Below, one piece after another: positions 1 to 8,564 of a stretch of DNA of 64,000 nt. A model generated the notes under the pieces. It did no database searches. It saw nothing but the letters and a program-made list of their open reading frames with translations, and was not told where the DNA came from. The stretch lies in contig DLLF01000036.1 of NCBI GenBank assembly GCA_002477945.1, positions 37,489 through 101,488 of the forward strand, given 5' to 3'. Every line of letters begins with the position of its first letter. Position 1 is the stretch's first letter. Source of the stretch: Bacteroidales bacterium UBA7569 (GTDB taxonomy: Bacteria; Bacteroidota; Bacteroidia; Bacteroidales; Paludibacteraceae). A program made the translations under genes and the position numbers.

Positions 1-1
1 G

Positions 2-3000
2 TCTGTACCATACGTTGAGGTAGTGTTTGTCGGCACAAAGGTGGGTGTGGAATGTACGGACAGCGCAACGGCGGTGGTAACGTGGAATGACCTTGGTTGC
101 GAGTATGACGTCATCGTATCCGACCACGAGATACAGAACTTCCGCTACCAGAAGGGTATTCATCACACGTCGGACACGACCTATACTATGGAAGGACTGA
201 CTGCGGGAAAGACCTATTATGCCTACGTATGCGCACGCATGGAAGGTGCCGAGGAGGTATGGAACAAGGCGCAGTTTGTAGCGGGACAGAAGCAAGAAAG
301 CGGCGGGGGCTGCGTGCTGACCATTGATTGCTACGACAAATACGACGACGGCTGGAACAGCGGCAAACTGCATTTTGTGGAGAACGGAGCAGAGACGGTT
401 ATCACAATGACGGACGGCGGAGAAGAGACCTTCACCTACACCACTCACGGCGGCAAGGTGGACATCTATTGGGGCGAAGGTGCTTATGACGACGAAGTAT
501 CGTTCCGTATCACCAACGCCGACGGGGATATTGTATTGGATATGCCGGAAGGTTATATGACCAACACACCGGACGGGACATTGCTTTGGAGCGGCAACCC
601 GTGCAGTCTGTGTCCGACACCCAAAGTAGTGGAGTTCGTTACAGACGGCACCGATATTACCATGCGCTGGCGCAAGACCGATGCGTCATCCTACTTGGTG
701 GCACTATACAATGGTACAGCGACTGACGAGCATTTCGATACGGTTGCCATCCGCACCACTGACACCGTATATACGTTCCACAATATCGATACATGCCGCT
801 ACTATGCGGCTGCCATACAGGCGCAGTGCGACGAACAGTCGGCTTCGACGTGGGTTATTGCAGGCGAGCATACCCCGAGTGTGCCTGCTGTTATGCCATG
901 GCAGCCTATCACCTTGGACTATCACGCCAAAGGCGACTATATGCGGGATATACGTTCCGACAATTACGGGTTCCCGCATCTCAACGGCTTGTACTACAGT
1001 CTGACTCTGTCCGAGACCACCACTATATTGCTTGCAGGCCGCATAGATAACGAAAGAGCATCCTTCACTGTAATGCCTCTCAATGACCGAGGGGAACCGT
1101 TAAATCAATGGAATGATGTGGACTCTATCACTCTTGAGGCAGGCAAATACGGTATTTCCTGCTGCAGCCGCTATGGTGATAAGGGGAGTTACGATGTGCA
1201 TATATGCCGTGCCACTCCCGTGCATTACACACCTGTTACACTGCCGTATATGTCCGACACGCTGACCAACAGCGAGTGGTACACCACGGCAGGCGGTTTC
1301 TATCGCGGCTATGAGTTCACGCTCACCGAGACGACCTATACGGAGATACGTATGGAAACGGCTTGGGAGGACGATTACAGCACATGCATGCTCTTTGAGT
1401 ACAAAGACGGCAAGGACACCAAGATATACAATGATGCACGCCATGTGGACAGTCTGCAGGCGGGAACGTATCACCTGATAACGCTCACCCAGGATATGGA
1501 GGCGAAATACGTGCTTTCTATCGGCACCCCTGCCACCTATCACTTTGAGCCGATAAGCACGGATACGGTGGTAAGCGGCACTATTACCGACGGGCTCTAT
1601 CCGTTCAACAACATTATGGTGCCGGGCAAAGGCTATACCTTCACCGCCAATGCAGGGCAGGTGTACGGTGAGTCGCTCTATACCGACCAACCGGGCTTTG
1701 TCTTTGCACAGGTATATTACGACTCTCTGCTGACGCAGGAAGCGAAATCTATCGAGTCCCTAGGGGCAGACTCCACCTACTACGCAGTGTTCGGAGACAC
1801 AGACACGATACCCCTCTATGTAGTGGTGTACAACTTCTCGCAAGAGCCTGAAGCCGGTTTTGTCTATGCGCAACACCCTGCGTGCGACCCCGACAGCCTA
1901 CCTGTATCGGGTGTGTTGCCTGCTGGCGAGGTGCGCCATACTGCCATCAACAAACAGTCAAGGTTACTCCAGTTTGACGCCGATTACACAACATACACCG
2001 TCGGATATGAGGCATATAGCATTCATCTCGAGGCGGGCAAGATGTACCGGTTCTTTGCAGAAGCTGTGCAAGGCACCAATGACGGATGGCTGTATCTCAT
2101 AGACCCGACCTTGAAACAAGGTGATTTACTCTATAACTCTATCGGGCATGGGACACTGGACCCCACTACCCGCGTGGCTACGTTCACTTATATAGCGTCC
2201 AAGGATATGGACTGCACCTTGATGTTCTGTTCGCAATTCTCCCGCAAGGACGACCGTGCCGACTATACCGTAGCCTACGAGGAGGCGGATCTATTTGAGA
2301 TATTGCTCCAACAGGCACGACCTGCTACCCTGCCACTGCGCGAACAGGCAGAGTTTGGTGCCGCCAAGTATCTGTGGAGCCATACCTATCAGTGGTATGC
2401 CGATGCGAACGGCATCGCCTTTACCGATTTCGGGTTTTACTCCGCTGTGGCTTACACCGTGCAGGTGGCTGCGGGCGATACGCTTTTTGCCATGTTCTCT
2501 GCCGACGATGAGGCGGTGATACACTTCTATCATCTATATGCAAGCAGTACTCCCGTGATTATTGACGGCGTGCAAGGCTATCCATACATCGCCGAGCGAG
2601 GGTACTACCACAACGCATCCGACTCCGTAGAGACCATTACCGTCATTGCGTCTGTGGACAATCCGCGTCCGGGCAAGCACCGCTATGACATCGTGCTTTC
2701 CTCTTCGCGCCAAGACATCGCCCTGCGTACAGCCTCCGCCAAGGCTGACAAAGAGACTATCCTTGTGGAAATGATGGATATGGCTACCGTGCGTGATGCA
2801 CTATCACGGCTGATACTCAGTGCGCTTGACGAACAGGGACAGACACTTTGTCATATCGAGAATGTGCCGTTCTACTGGGCTATAGACCTCAATGCCGGTA
2901 CTGCCACCTACGAGGTTAACCAAGCCGACCTGCCCACGGGTTATGCCTTTGCCAAGGGAGTGGAATATATCAGCGTGGCACTAAAACAGACTATGACCGG

Positions 3001-3136
3001 CGCCGAAGAGACCCTTGTGCCGCAAGGCGATACGACAGCACGTTCCGCTGCCTGGCTCGTTCTTGAGCATGGTACGCTGTATGTCCTCACGCCGGATGGC
3101 ACACGCTATACCATCACAGGGCAAAAAGCGAGATAG
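2..3136 (+). CDS. Large secreted multidomain protein, 5' end outside window
   Basis: The reading frame is open to the left edge, so this is the C-terminal part (over 1,040 residues) of a larger protein; the GTG at 23 is not a convincing start. The visible part has fibronectin-III-like segments near the N-terminus and after residue 190. Around residues 95-175 it has a segment with the 'YDKYDDGWNS' signature, which resembles the 'DxxGDGWN' beta-sandwich modules of Bacteroidales surface proteins. Beta-rich sequence full of Thr, Tyr and Asp follows. The last 30 residues ('HGTLYVLTPDG...TGQKAR') resemble the short C-terminal tails on many exported Bacteroidales proteins, so secretion by a type IX-like route is inferred. 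No catalytic motif was recognised; an adhesin or surface-structure role is only a guess. A strong hairpin follows. Confidence 0.7.
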   Translation, partial: SVPYVEVVFVGTKVGVECTDSATAVVTWNDLGCEYDVIVSDHEIQNFRYQKGIHHTSDTTYTMEGLTAGKTYYAYVCARMEGAEEVWNKAQFVAGQKQESGGGCVLTIDCYDKYDDGWNSGKLHFVENGAETVITMTDGGEETFTYTTHGGKVDIYWGEGAYDDEVSFRITNADGDIVLDMPEGYMTNTPDGTLLWSGNPCSLCPTPKVVEFVTDGTDITMRWRKTDASSYLVALYNGTATDEHFDTVAIRTTDTVYTFHNIDTCRYYAAAIQAQCDEQSASTWVIAGEHTPSVPAVMPWQPITLDYHAKGDYMRDIRSDNYGFPHLNGLYYSLTLSETTTILLAGRIDNERASFTVMPLNDRGEPLNQWNDVDSITLEAGKYGISCCSRYGDKGSYDVHICRATPVHYTPVTLPYMSDTLTNSEWYTTAGGFYRGYEFTLTETTYTEIRMETAWEDDYSTCMLFEYKDGKDTKIYNDARHVDSLQAGTYHLITLTQDMEAKYVLSIGTPATYHFEPISTDTVVSGTITDGLYPFNNIMVPGKGYTFTANAGQVYGESLYTDQPGFVFAQVYYDSLLTQEAKSIESLGADSTYYAVFGDTDTIPLYVVVYNFSQEPEAGFVYAQHPACDPDSLPVSGVLPAGEVRHTAINKQSRLLQFDADYTTYTVGYEAYSIHLEAGKMYRFFAEAVQGTNDGWLYLIDPTLKQGDLLYNSIGHGTLDPTTRVATFTYIASKDMDCTLMFCSQFSRKDDRADYTVAYEEADLFEILLQQARPATLPLREQAEFGAAKYLWSHTYQWYADANGIAFTDFGFYSAVAYTVQVAAGDTLFAMFSADDEAVIHFYHLYASSTPVIIDGVQGYPYIAERGYYHNASDSVETITVIASVDNPRPGKHRYDIVLSSSRQDIALRTASAKADKETILVEMMDMATVRDALSRLILSALDEQGQTLCHIENVPFYWAIDLNAGTATYEVNQADLPTGYAFAKGVEYISVALKQTMTGAEETLVPQGDTTARSAAWLVLEHGTLYVLTPDGTRYTITGQKAR

Positions 3137-3149
3137 TACACAATAAGAT

Positions 3150-3193
3150 ATATACAAAAGAGAACCTTTGTATAGAGGTTCTCTTTTGTATAT
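3150..3193. terminator. Intrinsic-terminator-like hairpin after the secreted protein
   Basis: A perfect inverted repeat pairs 3150-3167 with 3176-3193 (18 bp, 8-nt loop 'ttgtatag'). The outer arms are A-rich on one side and T-rich on the other ('ctcttttgtat'), so it can terminate transcription from the left gene. It may also act on the opposite strand. Confidence 0.8.
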
Positions 3194-3339
3194 GGAATAC
3201 TCACTATAAGAAGATTGTAACGGTAATTTAATTCTCCTTCTGCAATACCTCAAGCGGAAGAAATCTTGTACCTGATGGAAAGTCGCATTCTCTTTTCTGT
3301 CGGTATGTGAAGACATTGCTTGACCTTCACAAATTGTAA

Positions 3340-3383
3340 GCATCCCTCAACGACCCCTCATCGAGACCTCAACGAGACCTTAT
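3340..3383 (+). repeat. 44-nt array of four degenerate 11-nt units, locus 1
   Basis: Four consecutive 11-nt units at 3340-3350, 3351-3361, 3362-3372 and 3373-3383 follow the consensus CGACCCCTCAA. The locus lies between two convergent genes. The same 4 x 11 architecture occurs at 10633, 27138, 36045 and 52233. Confidence 0.75.
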
Positions 3384-3426
3384 CGGAAGAAGAACGCAAA
3401 AACATAAGTCCTTACATGGGGAGTCT

Positions 3427-4020
3427 TCACCGGATCACAACCATTGTGGCACCAAAGCCGTATTGGGCAAAAGAAGCGTCATAGTATTCACACATTGGAT
3501 AACGTTTGTTGAGAGCCGACGAGATGGCGGCTTTCAAAATACCCTCTCCTCGCCCGTGGATGAATACGATTTTCTTCCCTCTGTTGTGTATGTTCTCCTG
3601 CATGATGCGTTCAAACACTCGCAACTGATACTGCAGCATCTCATTGCGTTCCATTTGGGTAGAGTTGTCGCATAAAGCATTGATATGTAAATCCACCTCA
3701 AGAATATCTTCCTGTTTGGCTTCCTTCTTGCCCTTGGCTTTCCGCTCTTCCTTTGTGATTAAGTGTGCCGTCCCCTCGTCTTTTTCCCTGAGATCGGTCG
3801 CTGTCGGCGTATTTGCACAACGGCTATGGGCGGAACGGCTATTTGCTGTATTTGGTCTGCCAATAGGAACAATCTGGGCAAGTGGAGTAGGAATCTCAAA
3901 ACCATCATGGTCTTCGACATACACCAATTTGCACTTCTCGTCAATCTTCCTTATAATGCCTCCGCCTACGGAGTCAAGAAATCTGATCTCATCCCCGATA
4001 TGTATATCTTCCAATTGCAT
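3427..4020 (-). CDS. Smr-domain protein, short DUF2027-like form
   Basis: This 197-residue protein has a small beta-rich N-terminal part (residues 1-55, 'IGDEIRFLDSVGGG'). A charged, low-complexity linker follows (about 55-105), then a C-terminal Smr (MutS2-related) domain with 'DLHI' near residue 110 and the signature 'IHGRGEGILKAAI'. Smr domains bind or nick nucleic acids, and several are linked to ribosome collision or mRNA cleavage; the role here is not known. Bacteroidetes members with an N-terminal DUF2027 are usually well over 300 residues, so this one seems to have lost the middle part. It is monocistronic, with its own promoter at 4062-4092, divergent from the rnf operon. Confidence 0.8.
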   Translation of the reverse strand: MQLEDIHIGDEIRFLDSVGGGIIRKIDEKCKLVYVEDHDGFEIPTPLAQIVPIGRPNTANSRSAHSRCANTPTATDLREKDEGTAHLITKEERKAKGKKEAKQEDILEVDLHINALCDNSTQMERNEMLQYQLRVFERIMQENIHNRGKKIVFIHGRGEGILKAAISSALNKRYPMCEYYDASFAQYGFGATMVVIR

Positions 4021-4061
4021 AATGCTGTTTGTTTGCTACGGCACTTAACCGTTTACACTGA

Positions 4062-4092
4062 CAAAAGTACGACATTTTCTTGATATGGCAAA
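4062..4092 (-). promoter_or_regulatory. Bacteroidetes-type promoter for the smr gene
   Basis: On the minus strand TTTG (4089-4092), a 19-nt spacer and TACTTTTG (4062-4069) match the Bacteroidetes consensus TTTG-N19-21-TAnnTTTG, about 40 nt upstream of the start at 4020. Confidence 0.75.
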
Positions 4093-4184
4093 TTCCTTGC
4101 GAGTATGGTAAATGGCAGATCGGTCGTGCCGAATAGGACGGATTGACAATTTTTGTGTAAAAATAAGATGACAAAATGGGGCGT

Positions 4185-4216
4185 ATTGCTTAAGTGGGAA
4201 AATAGTAGTACCTTTG
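4185..4216 (+). promoter_or_regulatory. Promoter of the rseC-rnf operon
   Basis: ATTG (4185-4188), a 20-nt spacer and TACCTTTG (4209-4216) stand 28 nt upstream of the rseC start. This is the only clear Bacteroidetes promoter match before the rnf genes, so it probably drives the whole operon. Confidence 0.75.
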
Positions 4217-4244
4217 TGGGGCAATTGAGGAAGCCTTATATCCG

Positions 4245-4655
4245 ATGTCTCAAAGTATTCAGCATGAAGGAATTGTTGTCTCTGTGGACTCCGACTGTGT
4301 GAAAGTCCGCATTGAACAGACGTCTGCCTGCAGGGAATGTCAGGCAAGTAGTATGTGTGCTGCTTCGGACAAGAAAGATAAATATATCGACTGCCAACCG
4401 CAGGAGCCTTTGCAAAAAGGGGATCGGGTGATGGTTACTGCAACGGGGAGAATGGGATTTTGGGCAGTGTTGTTGGCATTTGTGTTTCCCTTTTGTCTGT
4501 TGCTTGGGTTGGTTGCTATGCTTGATTTGTGGATTGAGGACGAAGGCATAGCAGGTACGGTTGCGTTGTGTTCACTGTTGCCTTATTATGTCGTGTTGGC
4601 ACTTTGTAAACGGCGAATGAAGAAACATTTTGTGTTTTATGCACACAAAGTGTAG
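4245..4655 (+). CDS. rseC: RseC/MucC-family membrane protein, first gene of the rnf operon
   Basis: This is a 136-residue protein of the RseC/MucC (SoxR-reducing system) family. It has an N-terminal soluble segment with clustered cysteines (C29, C32, C38 in 'SACRECQASSMC') and two transmembrane helices (about 75-98 and 105-123). In other bacteria RseC homologues accompany rnf/rsx genes and influence redox control of SoxR or sigma-E signalling; the exact role in Bacteroidetes is not established. It lies 36 nt upstream of rnfB in the same direction, so it is placed in the Rnf operon. The Cys cluster suggests metal or Fe-S binding (inference). Confidence 0.88.
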   Translation: MSQSIQHEGIVVSVDSDCVKVRIEQTSACRECQASSMCAASDKKDKYIDCQPQEPLQKGDRVMVTATGRMGFWAVLLAFVFPFCLLLGLVAMLDLWIEDEGIAGTVALCSLLPYYVVLALCKRRMKKHFVFYAHKV

Positions 4656-4691
4656 GTGCATGTTTCGTGAATATATAAGAATAATGATACA

Positions 4692-5633
4692 ATGAACTTG
4701 ATTTTAATTTCTCTTATTACATTGGGCGTAACGGGGCTTTTGGCTTCTGTTGTGCTCTATTTTGTGGCGCAGCGCTTCAAAGTGGACGAAGACCCGCGCA
4801 TAGATGAAGTGACAGAGGTCTTGCCGGGGGCCAATTGCGGTGGTTGCGGCTTTGCGGGTTGCCGTGCATTGGCGGAGGCGTGCGTCAAAGCCGATACATT
4901 GGATGGGCTGTTGTGCCCTGTGGGTGGTCAGTCGGTAATGCAGAAAGTGGGCGACATACTGGGCAAAACGCCCGTTGTCGGAGAACCTATGGTGGCCGTG
5001 GTGCGTTGCAATGGAACATGTGAGGCACGCCCTCGGACAAGTCGCTATGATGGTGTACATACTTGTCAGATAATCAATGGGATCTATGTGGGTGAGACGG
5101 CTTGCGCTTTCGGTTGTTTGGGCTGCGGCGACTGTGTGAATGCTTGCGCTTTCGGAGCCATTAAGATGAACGAAGAAACAGGACTTCCCGAAGTGGACGA
5201 TGAGAAATGTACTTCGTGTGGTGCCTGTGTGAAGGCTTGCCCGCGTCATATTATAGAACTGAGGAAAAAAGGGCCGAAATCCCGTCGGGTCTTTGTCAGT
5301 TGCGTGAGCAAGGACAAAGGCGCCGTGGCGCGAAAAACTTGTGCAAATGCTTGTATTGGTTGCGGTAAATGCCAGAAAGAATGTGCTTTCGATGCCATTA
5401 CGGTGGAGAATAATTTGGCTTATATCGATTTCACGAAATGCCGTTTGTGCCGCAAATGTGAAGCCGCTTGCCCGACAGGGGCTATCCATACCGTCAATTT
5501 TCCGCCGCGTAAACCTGCCGCAGCCGTGGTGGAAACGCCAAAACAACCATCTCCTGTTGCAACGGAAGCATCTGCTCCCTCTGCTGTGGAGAATGAAACG
5601 AAAACAATAGAACAAACCAAGACCGCTGAATAA
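4692..5633 (+). CDS. rnfB: Rnf complex subunit B (polyferredoxin)
   Basis: RnfB accepts electrons from reduced ferredoxin in the membrane-bound Rnf ferredoxin:NAD+ oxidoreductase. At 313 residues it has an N-terminal membrane anchor (about 5-26). A [4Fe-4S] domain follows with C49, C52, C57 and C75 in the 'NCGGCGFAGC' context. Four further ferredoxin-type clusters are visible as CxxCxxC motifs, for example 'CLGCGDC', 'CTSCGAC', 'CIGCGKC' and 'CRLCRKC'. The last 45 residues are a Pro/Ala/Glu-rich tail with no cluster ligands. It is followed 7 nt later by rnfC. Confidence 0.96.
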   Translation: MNLILISLITLGVTGLLASVVLYFVAQRFKVDEDPRIDEVTEVLPGANCGGCGFAGCRALAEACVKADTLDGLLCPVGGQSVMQKVGDILGKTPVVGEPMVAVVRCNGTCEARPRTSRYDGVHTCQIINGIYVGETACAFGCLGCGDCVNACAFGAIKMNEETGLPEVDDEKCTSCGACVKACPRHIIELRKKGPKSRRVFVSCVSKDKGAVARKTCANACIGCGKCQKECAFDAITVENNLAYIDFTKCRLCRKCEAACPTGAIHTVNFPPRKPAAAVVETPKQPSPVATEASAPSAVENETKTIEQTKTAE

Positions 5634-5640
5634 TAGACTT

Positions 5641-6975
5641 ATGAATACATTTCGTATAGGTGGTGTTCATCCACACGACAATAAGGAGTTCTCTGCACAC
5701 AAACCCATTGTGGACGTTCCTGTTCCGGACAAAGTTGTCATTCCTCTGATACAGCACATTGGTGCTCCTGCCAAACCGGTTGTGGCAAAAGGGGACAAAG
5801 TGCAGGTCGGGCAACTGATTGCAGAAGCAGGTGGTTTCGTGAGTGCAAACATACATTCCCCCGTATCGGGAACCGTGAGCAAGGTTGATACCGCCGTGGA
5901 TGCGTGGGGAGTTCGTGTACCCGCTATCTTCATTGACGTAGAAGGCGATGAATGGTTGCCGGAGATTGATCGTTCTGCGGACATCAATACAATCTGCAAA
6001 TTGGAACCTCAGGAGATTATCCAAAAAATAAAAGATGCCGGTATCGTCGGCTTGGGTGGTGCATGTTTCCCTACTCATGTGAAACTGATGCCGCCCCCAG
6101 GCAAGAAAGCGGAGGTGCTGATTGTGAATGGAGTGGAATGTGAACCCTACTTGACGTGCGACCACCAACTTATGCTCGAACACGGAGAAGAGATAATCAT
6201 GGGTGTTGTCATCCTTATGAAAGCACTGAAAATAAACAGAGCCATCATAGGGATAGAGAGAAACAAACAGGATGCTATTGATTATCTCACAAAGTTGGCT
6301 TCACGCCAATTGGGAATACAGGTCATGCCCTTGAAACTGAAATACCCGCAAGGCGGCGAGAAACAACTGATAGATGCTTGTATCGGGAAACAGGTCCCTT
6401 CTGGAGCATTGCCTATCGAGACGGGGGCTGTGGTTGACAATGTGGCAACCGTATACGCAGTTTATCAGGCTGTGCAGAAAAACCAACCTCTCATATCACG
6501 TGTAATGACCGTCACGGGTCCTGCAGTTAAGAATCCGGGTAACTACAACGTGCGCTTCGGAACTCCCTTGGCGGCCGTCCTTGAGATGGCAGGCGGAATT
6601 CCTGAAAACACGGGCAAGATTATTGGTGGTGGTCCTATGATGGGGCGCGCCATGAATAATATAGATATGCCTTGCAACAAACGGGTTTCAGGCTTGCTTT
6701 TGTTGCCCGAGGAGAAGTCGTTGCGTATGGAACCTGCCAACTGCATCCGCTGCGGAAAATGTGTACAGGCTTGCCCTATGGGATTGGAACCGTATTTGCT
6801 GGCAAAGCAGTGCGAATTGCAACGTTGGGACGATATGGAGCAGCACCACGTGATGGATTGTATTGAGTGTGGTTGTTGTCTGTACACATGCCCGAGTTAT
6901 CGCCCGTTGCTTGACTATGTCCGCTTTGGTAAAGCCAAGGTCGGCGGAATCATACGCGCAAGGAACGCTAAATAA
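5641..6975 (+). CDS. rnfC: Rnf complex subunit C (NADH/FMN-binding)
   Basis: RnfC is the peripheral subunit that exchanges electrons with NAD+/NADH. The 444-residue protein starts with a barrel-sandwich segment, followed by the FMN/NADH-binding part with the conserved 'GLGGACFPTHVKL' motif near residue 140. Two C-terminal [4Fe-4S] motifs, 'CIRCGKCVQACP' and 'CIECGCCLYTCP', lie at roughly residues 364-420. The length is that of the compact RnfC form without the long Ala/Lys repeats seen in some Proteobacteria. It is downstream of rnfB and 10 nt upstream of a hotdog protein that interrupts the canonical order. Confidence 0.96.
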   Translation: MNTFRIGGVHPHDNKEFSAHKPIVDVPVPDKVVIPLIQHIGAPAKPVVAKGDKVQVGQLIAEAGGFVSANIHSPVSGTVSKVDTAVDAWGVRVPAIFIDVEGDEWLPEIDRSADINTICKLEPQEIIQKIKDAGIVGLGGACFPTHVKLMPPPGKKAEVLIVNGVECEPYLTCDHQLMLEHGEEIIMGVVILMKALKINRAIIGIERNKQDAIDYLTKLASRQLGIQVMPLKLKYPQGGEKQLIDACIGKQVPSGALPIETGAVVDNVATVYAVYQAVQKNQPLISRVMTVTGPAVKNPGNYNVRFGTPLAAVLEMAGGIPENTGKIIGGGPMMGRAMNNIDMPCNKRVSGLLLLPEEKSLRMEPANCIRCGKCVQACPMGLEPYLLAKQCELQRWDDMEQHHVMDCIECGCCLYTCPSYRPLLDYVRFGKAKVGGIIRARNAK

Positions 6976-6985
6976 ATACTGAACG

Positions 6986-7519
6986 ATGAGGGAAATCGGC
7001 AATCCTTGGGTATGTATGGAGGGCTACAATTGTTTTGGTTGTAGTCCTGACAATCCTTTGGGACTGCACATGCGCTTCTATGAAGATGGTGATGATATCG
7101 TTTCCGTGTGGTGCCCTACGCAGAACCATCAGAGTTGGGTGAACACACTTCATGGCGGTGTGCAAGCCGTCTTGTTGGACGAAATTTGCGGCTGGGTCGT
7201 CTTTCGAAAGTTGCAGACATCTGGTGTCACGGGCAAGATGGAAATACGCTATCGCCATGCAATCAATACCACGGGCAAGTATCTCTTTCTTCGTGCGCGG
7301 TTGAAAGAACGACAGCATTGTCTTGCCGTTGTGGAAGCCGAGATACAAAACGCTGACGGTGTCGTGTGTGCAACGTGCGAATGTACCTATTTCACCTTCT
7401 CGGGAGATAAGGCGGAACAAATGGCTTTCCGTCCTGCTGAATGTATTGGAGACGAACTCACTTTGCAAGAAGTTGTAGAGCGTCGTGCTGTCGAACCTCA
7501 TTATAAAAGAATAAACTAA
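6986..7519 (+). CDS. Hotdog-fold (PaaI-like) thioesterase inside the rnf operon
   Basis: This 177-residue protein opens with the 'CFGCSPDNPLGLHM' motif, typical of small hotdog thioesterases of the PaaI/YigI type, followed by 'LHGGVQAVLLDEICGW' (residues 52-67), the usual hotdog helix with its acidic active-site residue. Such enzymes hydrolyse acyl-CoA or acyl-ACP thioesters; the substrate cannot be told from sequence. It sits between rnfC (10-nt gap) and rnfD (16-nt gap) on the same strand, so it must be co-transcribed with Rnf. Whether its product serves Rnf, for example by adjusting the CoA pool in amino-acid or pyruvate fermentation, is unknown. Confidence 0.88.
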   Translation: MREIGNPWVCMEGYNCFGCSPDNPLGLHMRFYEDGDDIVSVWCPTQNHQSWVNTLHGGVQAVLLDEICGWVVFRKLQTSGVTGKMEIRYRHAINTTGKYLFLRARLKERQHCLAVVEAEIQNADGVVCATCECTYFTFSGDKAEQMAFRPAECIGDELTLQEVVERRAVEPHYKRIN

Positions 7520-7535
7520 CATAAAGACTGATTAT

Positions 7536-8540
7536 ATGCAAAAACTGATTGTTTCACCCGCACCACATATCCATGCCAATGACTCGGTGCGGAAAAACAT
7601 GCTGAATGTTATTATCGCCTTGTTGCCGGCCTACTGCGTTTCGCTGTTTGCGTTTGGTTTGGGCACACTCATCATGACGCTCGTTTCTGTGGGGTCATGT
7701 GTCCTCTTCGAATGGCTTATCTCCAAGTTTCTCTTGAAGCGTAAGGCTACGTTGGGCGATCTATCTGCTGTCGTAACGGGACTTCTCCTTGCGTTCAATG
7801 TGCCGAGCAATCTGCCTTGGTGGATTGTCATTATTGGGGCCTTGGTCGCTATCGGTGTGGCAAAGATGAGTTTTGGAGGACTCGGGCAGAATCTTTTCAA
7901 TCCCGCACTGGTGGGTCGTGTATTCCTTCTTATTGCTTTCCCTGTGCAAATGACGACATGGCCTAAACCGTTGGGATGGGCTACGTCCTACGTGGATGCG
8001 CAAACGGCTGCAACTCCTCTCGCTCTTATGAAGCAGGCTGTCAAGTCCGGTGATGCAACGGTGCTTGATCAACTCCCCTCATTGTGGCATCTGCTCACGG
8101 GTTACATGGCTGGTTCGTTGGGTGAAATATCTGCTTTGGCGTTGCTTGCAGGTGGTGTATATTTGCTCTGTACACGCACTATCACATGGCATATACCGGT
8201 CTCCATCTTTGCTACGATAGCCGCTTTTGCTGGCATCCAGAACCTCTGCGGAATGGCAGGGGCGGCAAGTCCGCTGACGCATTTGCTGACGGGTGGCGTT
8301 ATGTTGGGTGCTATTTTCATGGCAACCGATTATGTAACTTCGCCTATGACGGGTTTGGGACAGATTATCTATGGTGTCGGAATAGGATTGCTTGTCATGG
8401 TCATACGTACTTGGGGCGCCTATCCTGAGGGTATGTCGTTCGCTATTCTTATCATGAATGCGGTGACGCCGCTCATCAATATGTATGTGCGCCCGAAACG
8501 CTTTGGGGCTAAAACGGTTAAAGCCCAAAAGAAGGACTAA
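7536..8540 (+). CDS. rnfD: Rnf complex subunit D (membrane flavoprotein)
   Basis: RnfD is an integral-membrane subunit of the ion-pumping module and carries FMN on a threonine. The 334 residues include at least eight hydrophobic helices, a 'GGLGQNLFNPALVGR' motif (residues 114-128), and the flavinylation site. The site reads D-A-Q-T-A-A-T-P (Thr160), where most family members have S/T-G-A-T, so Gly is replaced by Ala. The terminal Thr that receives FMN is kept, so attachment by an ApbE-type transferase is still expected (inference). It is 24 nt upstream of rnfG. Confidence 0.96.
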   Translation: MQKLIVSPAPHIHANDSVRKNMLNVIIALLPAYCVSLFAFGLGTLIMTLVSVGSCVLFEWLISKFLLKRKATLGDLSAVVTGLLLAFNVPSNLPWWIVIIGALVAIGVAKMSFGGLGQNLFNPALVGRVFLLIAFPVQMTTWPKPLGWATSYVDAQTAATPLALMKQAVKSGDATVLDQLPSLWHLLTGYMAGSLGEISALALLAGGVYLLCTRTITWHIPVSIFATIAAFAGIQNLCGMAGAASPLTHLLTGGVMLGAIFMATDYVTSPMTGLGQIIYGVGIGLLVMVIRTWGAYPEGMSFAILIMNAVTPLINMYVRPKRFGAKTVKAQKKD

Positions 8541-8564
8541 CAACTCGGAATAATTCTTACAATT

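Noticed and set aside
704..1690. Several 80-200-codon frames on both strands within the large secreted-protein gene
   Set aside because: The plus-strand frame spans the whole region with coherent domains; the others are shadows in a GC-balanced sequence.
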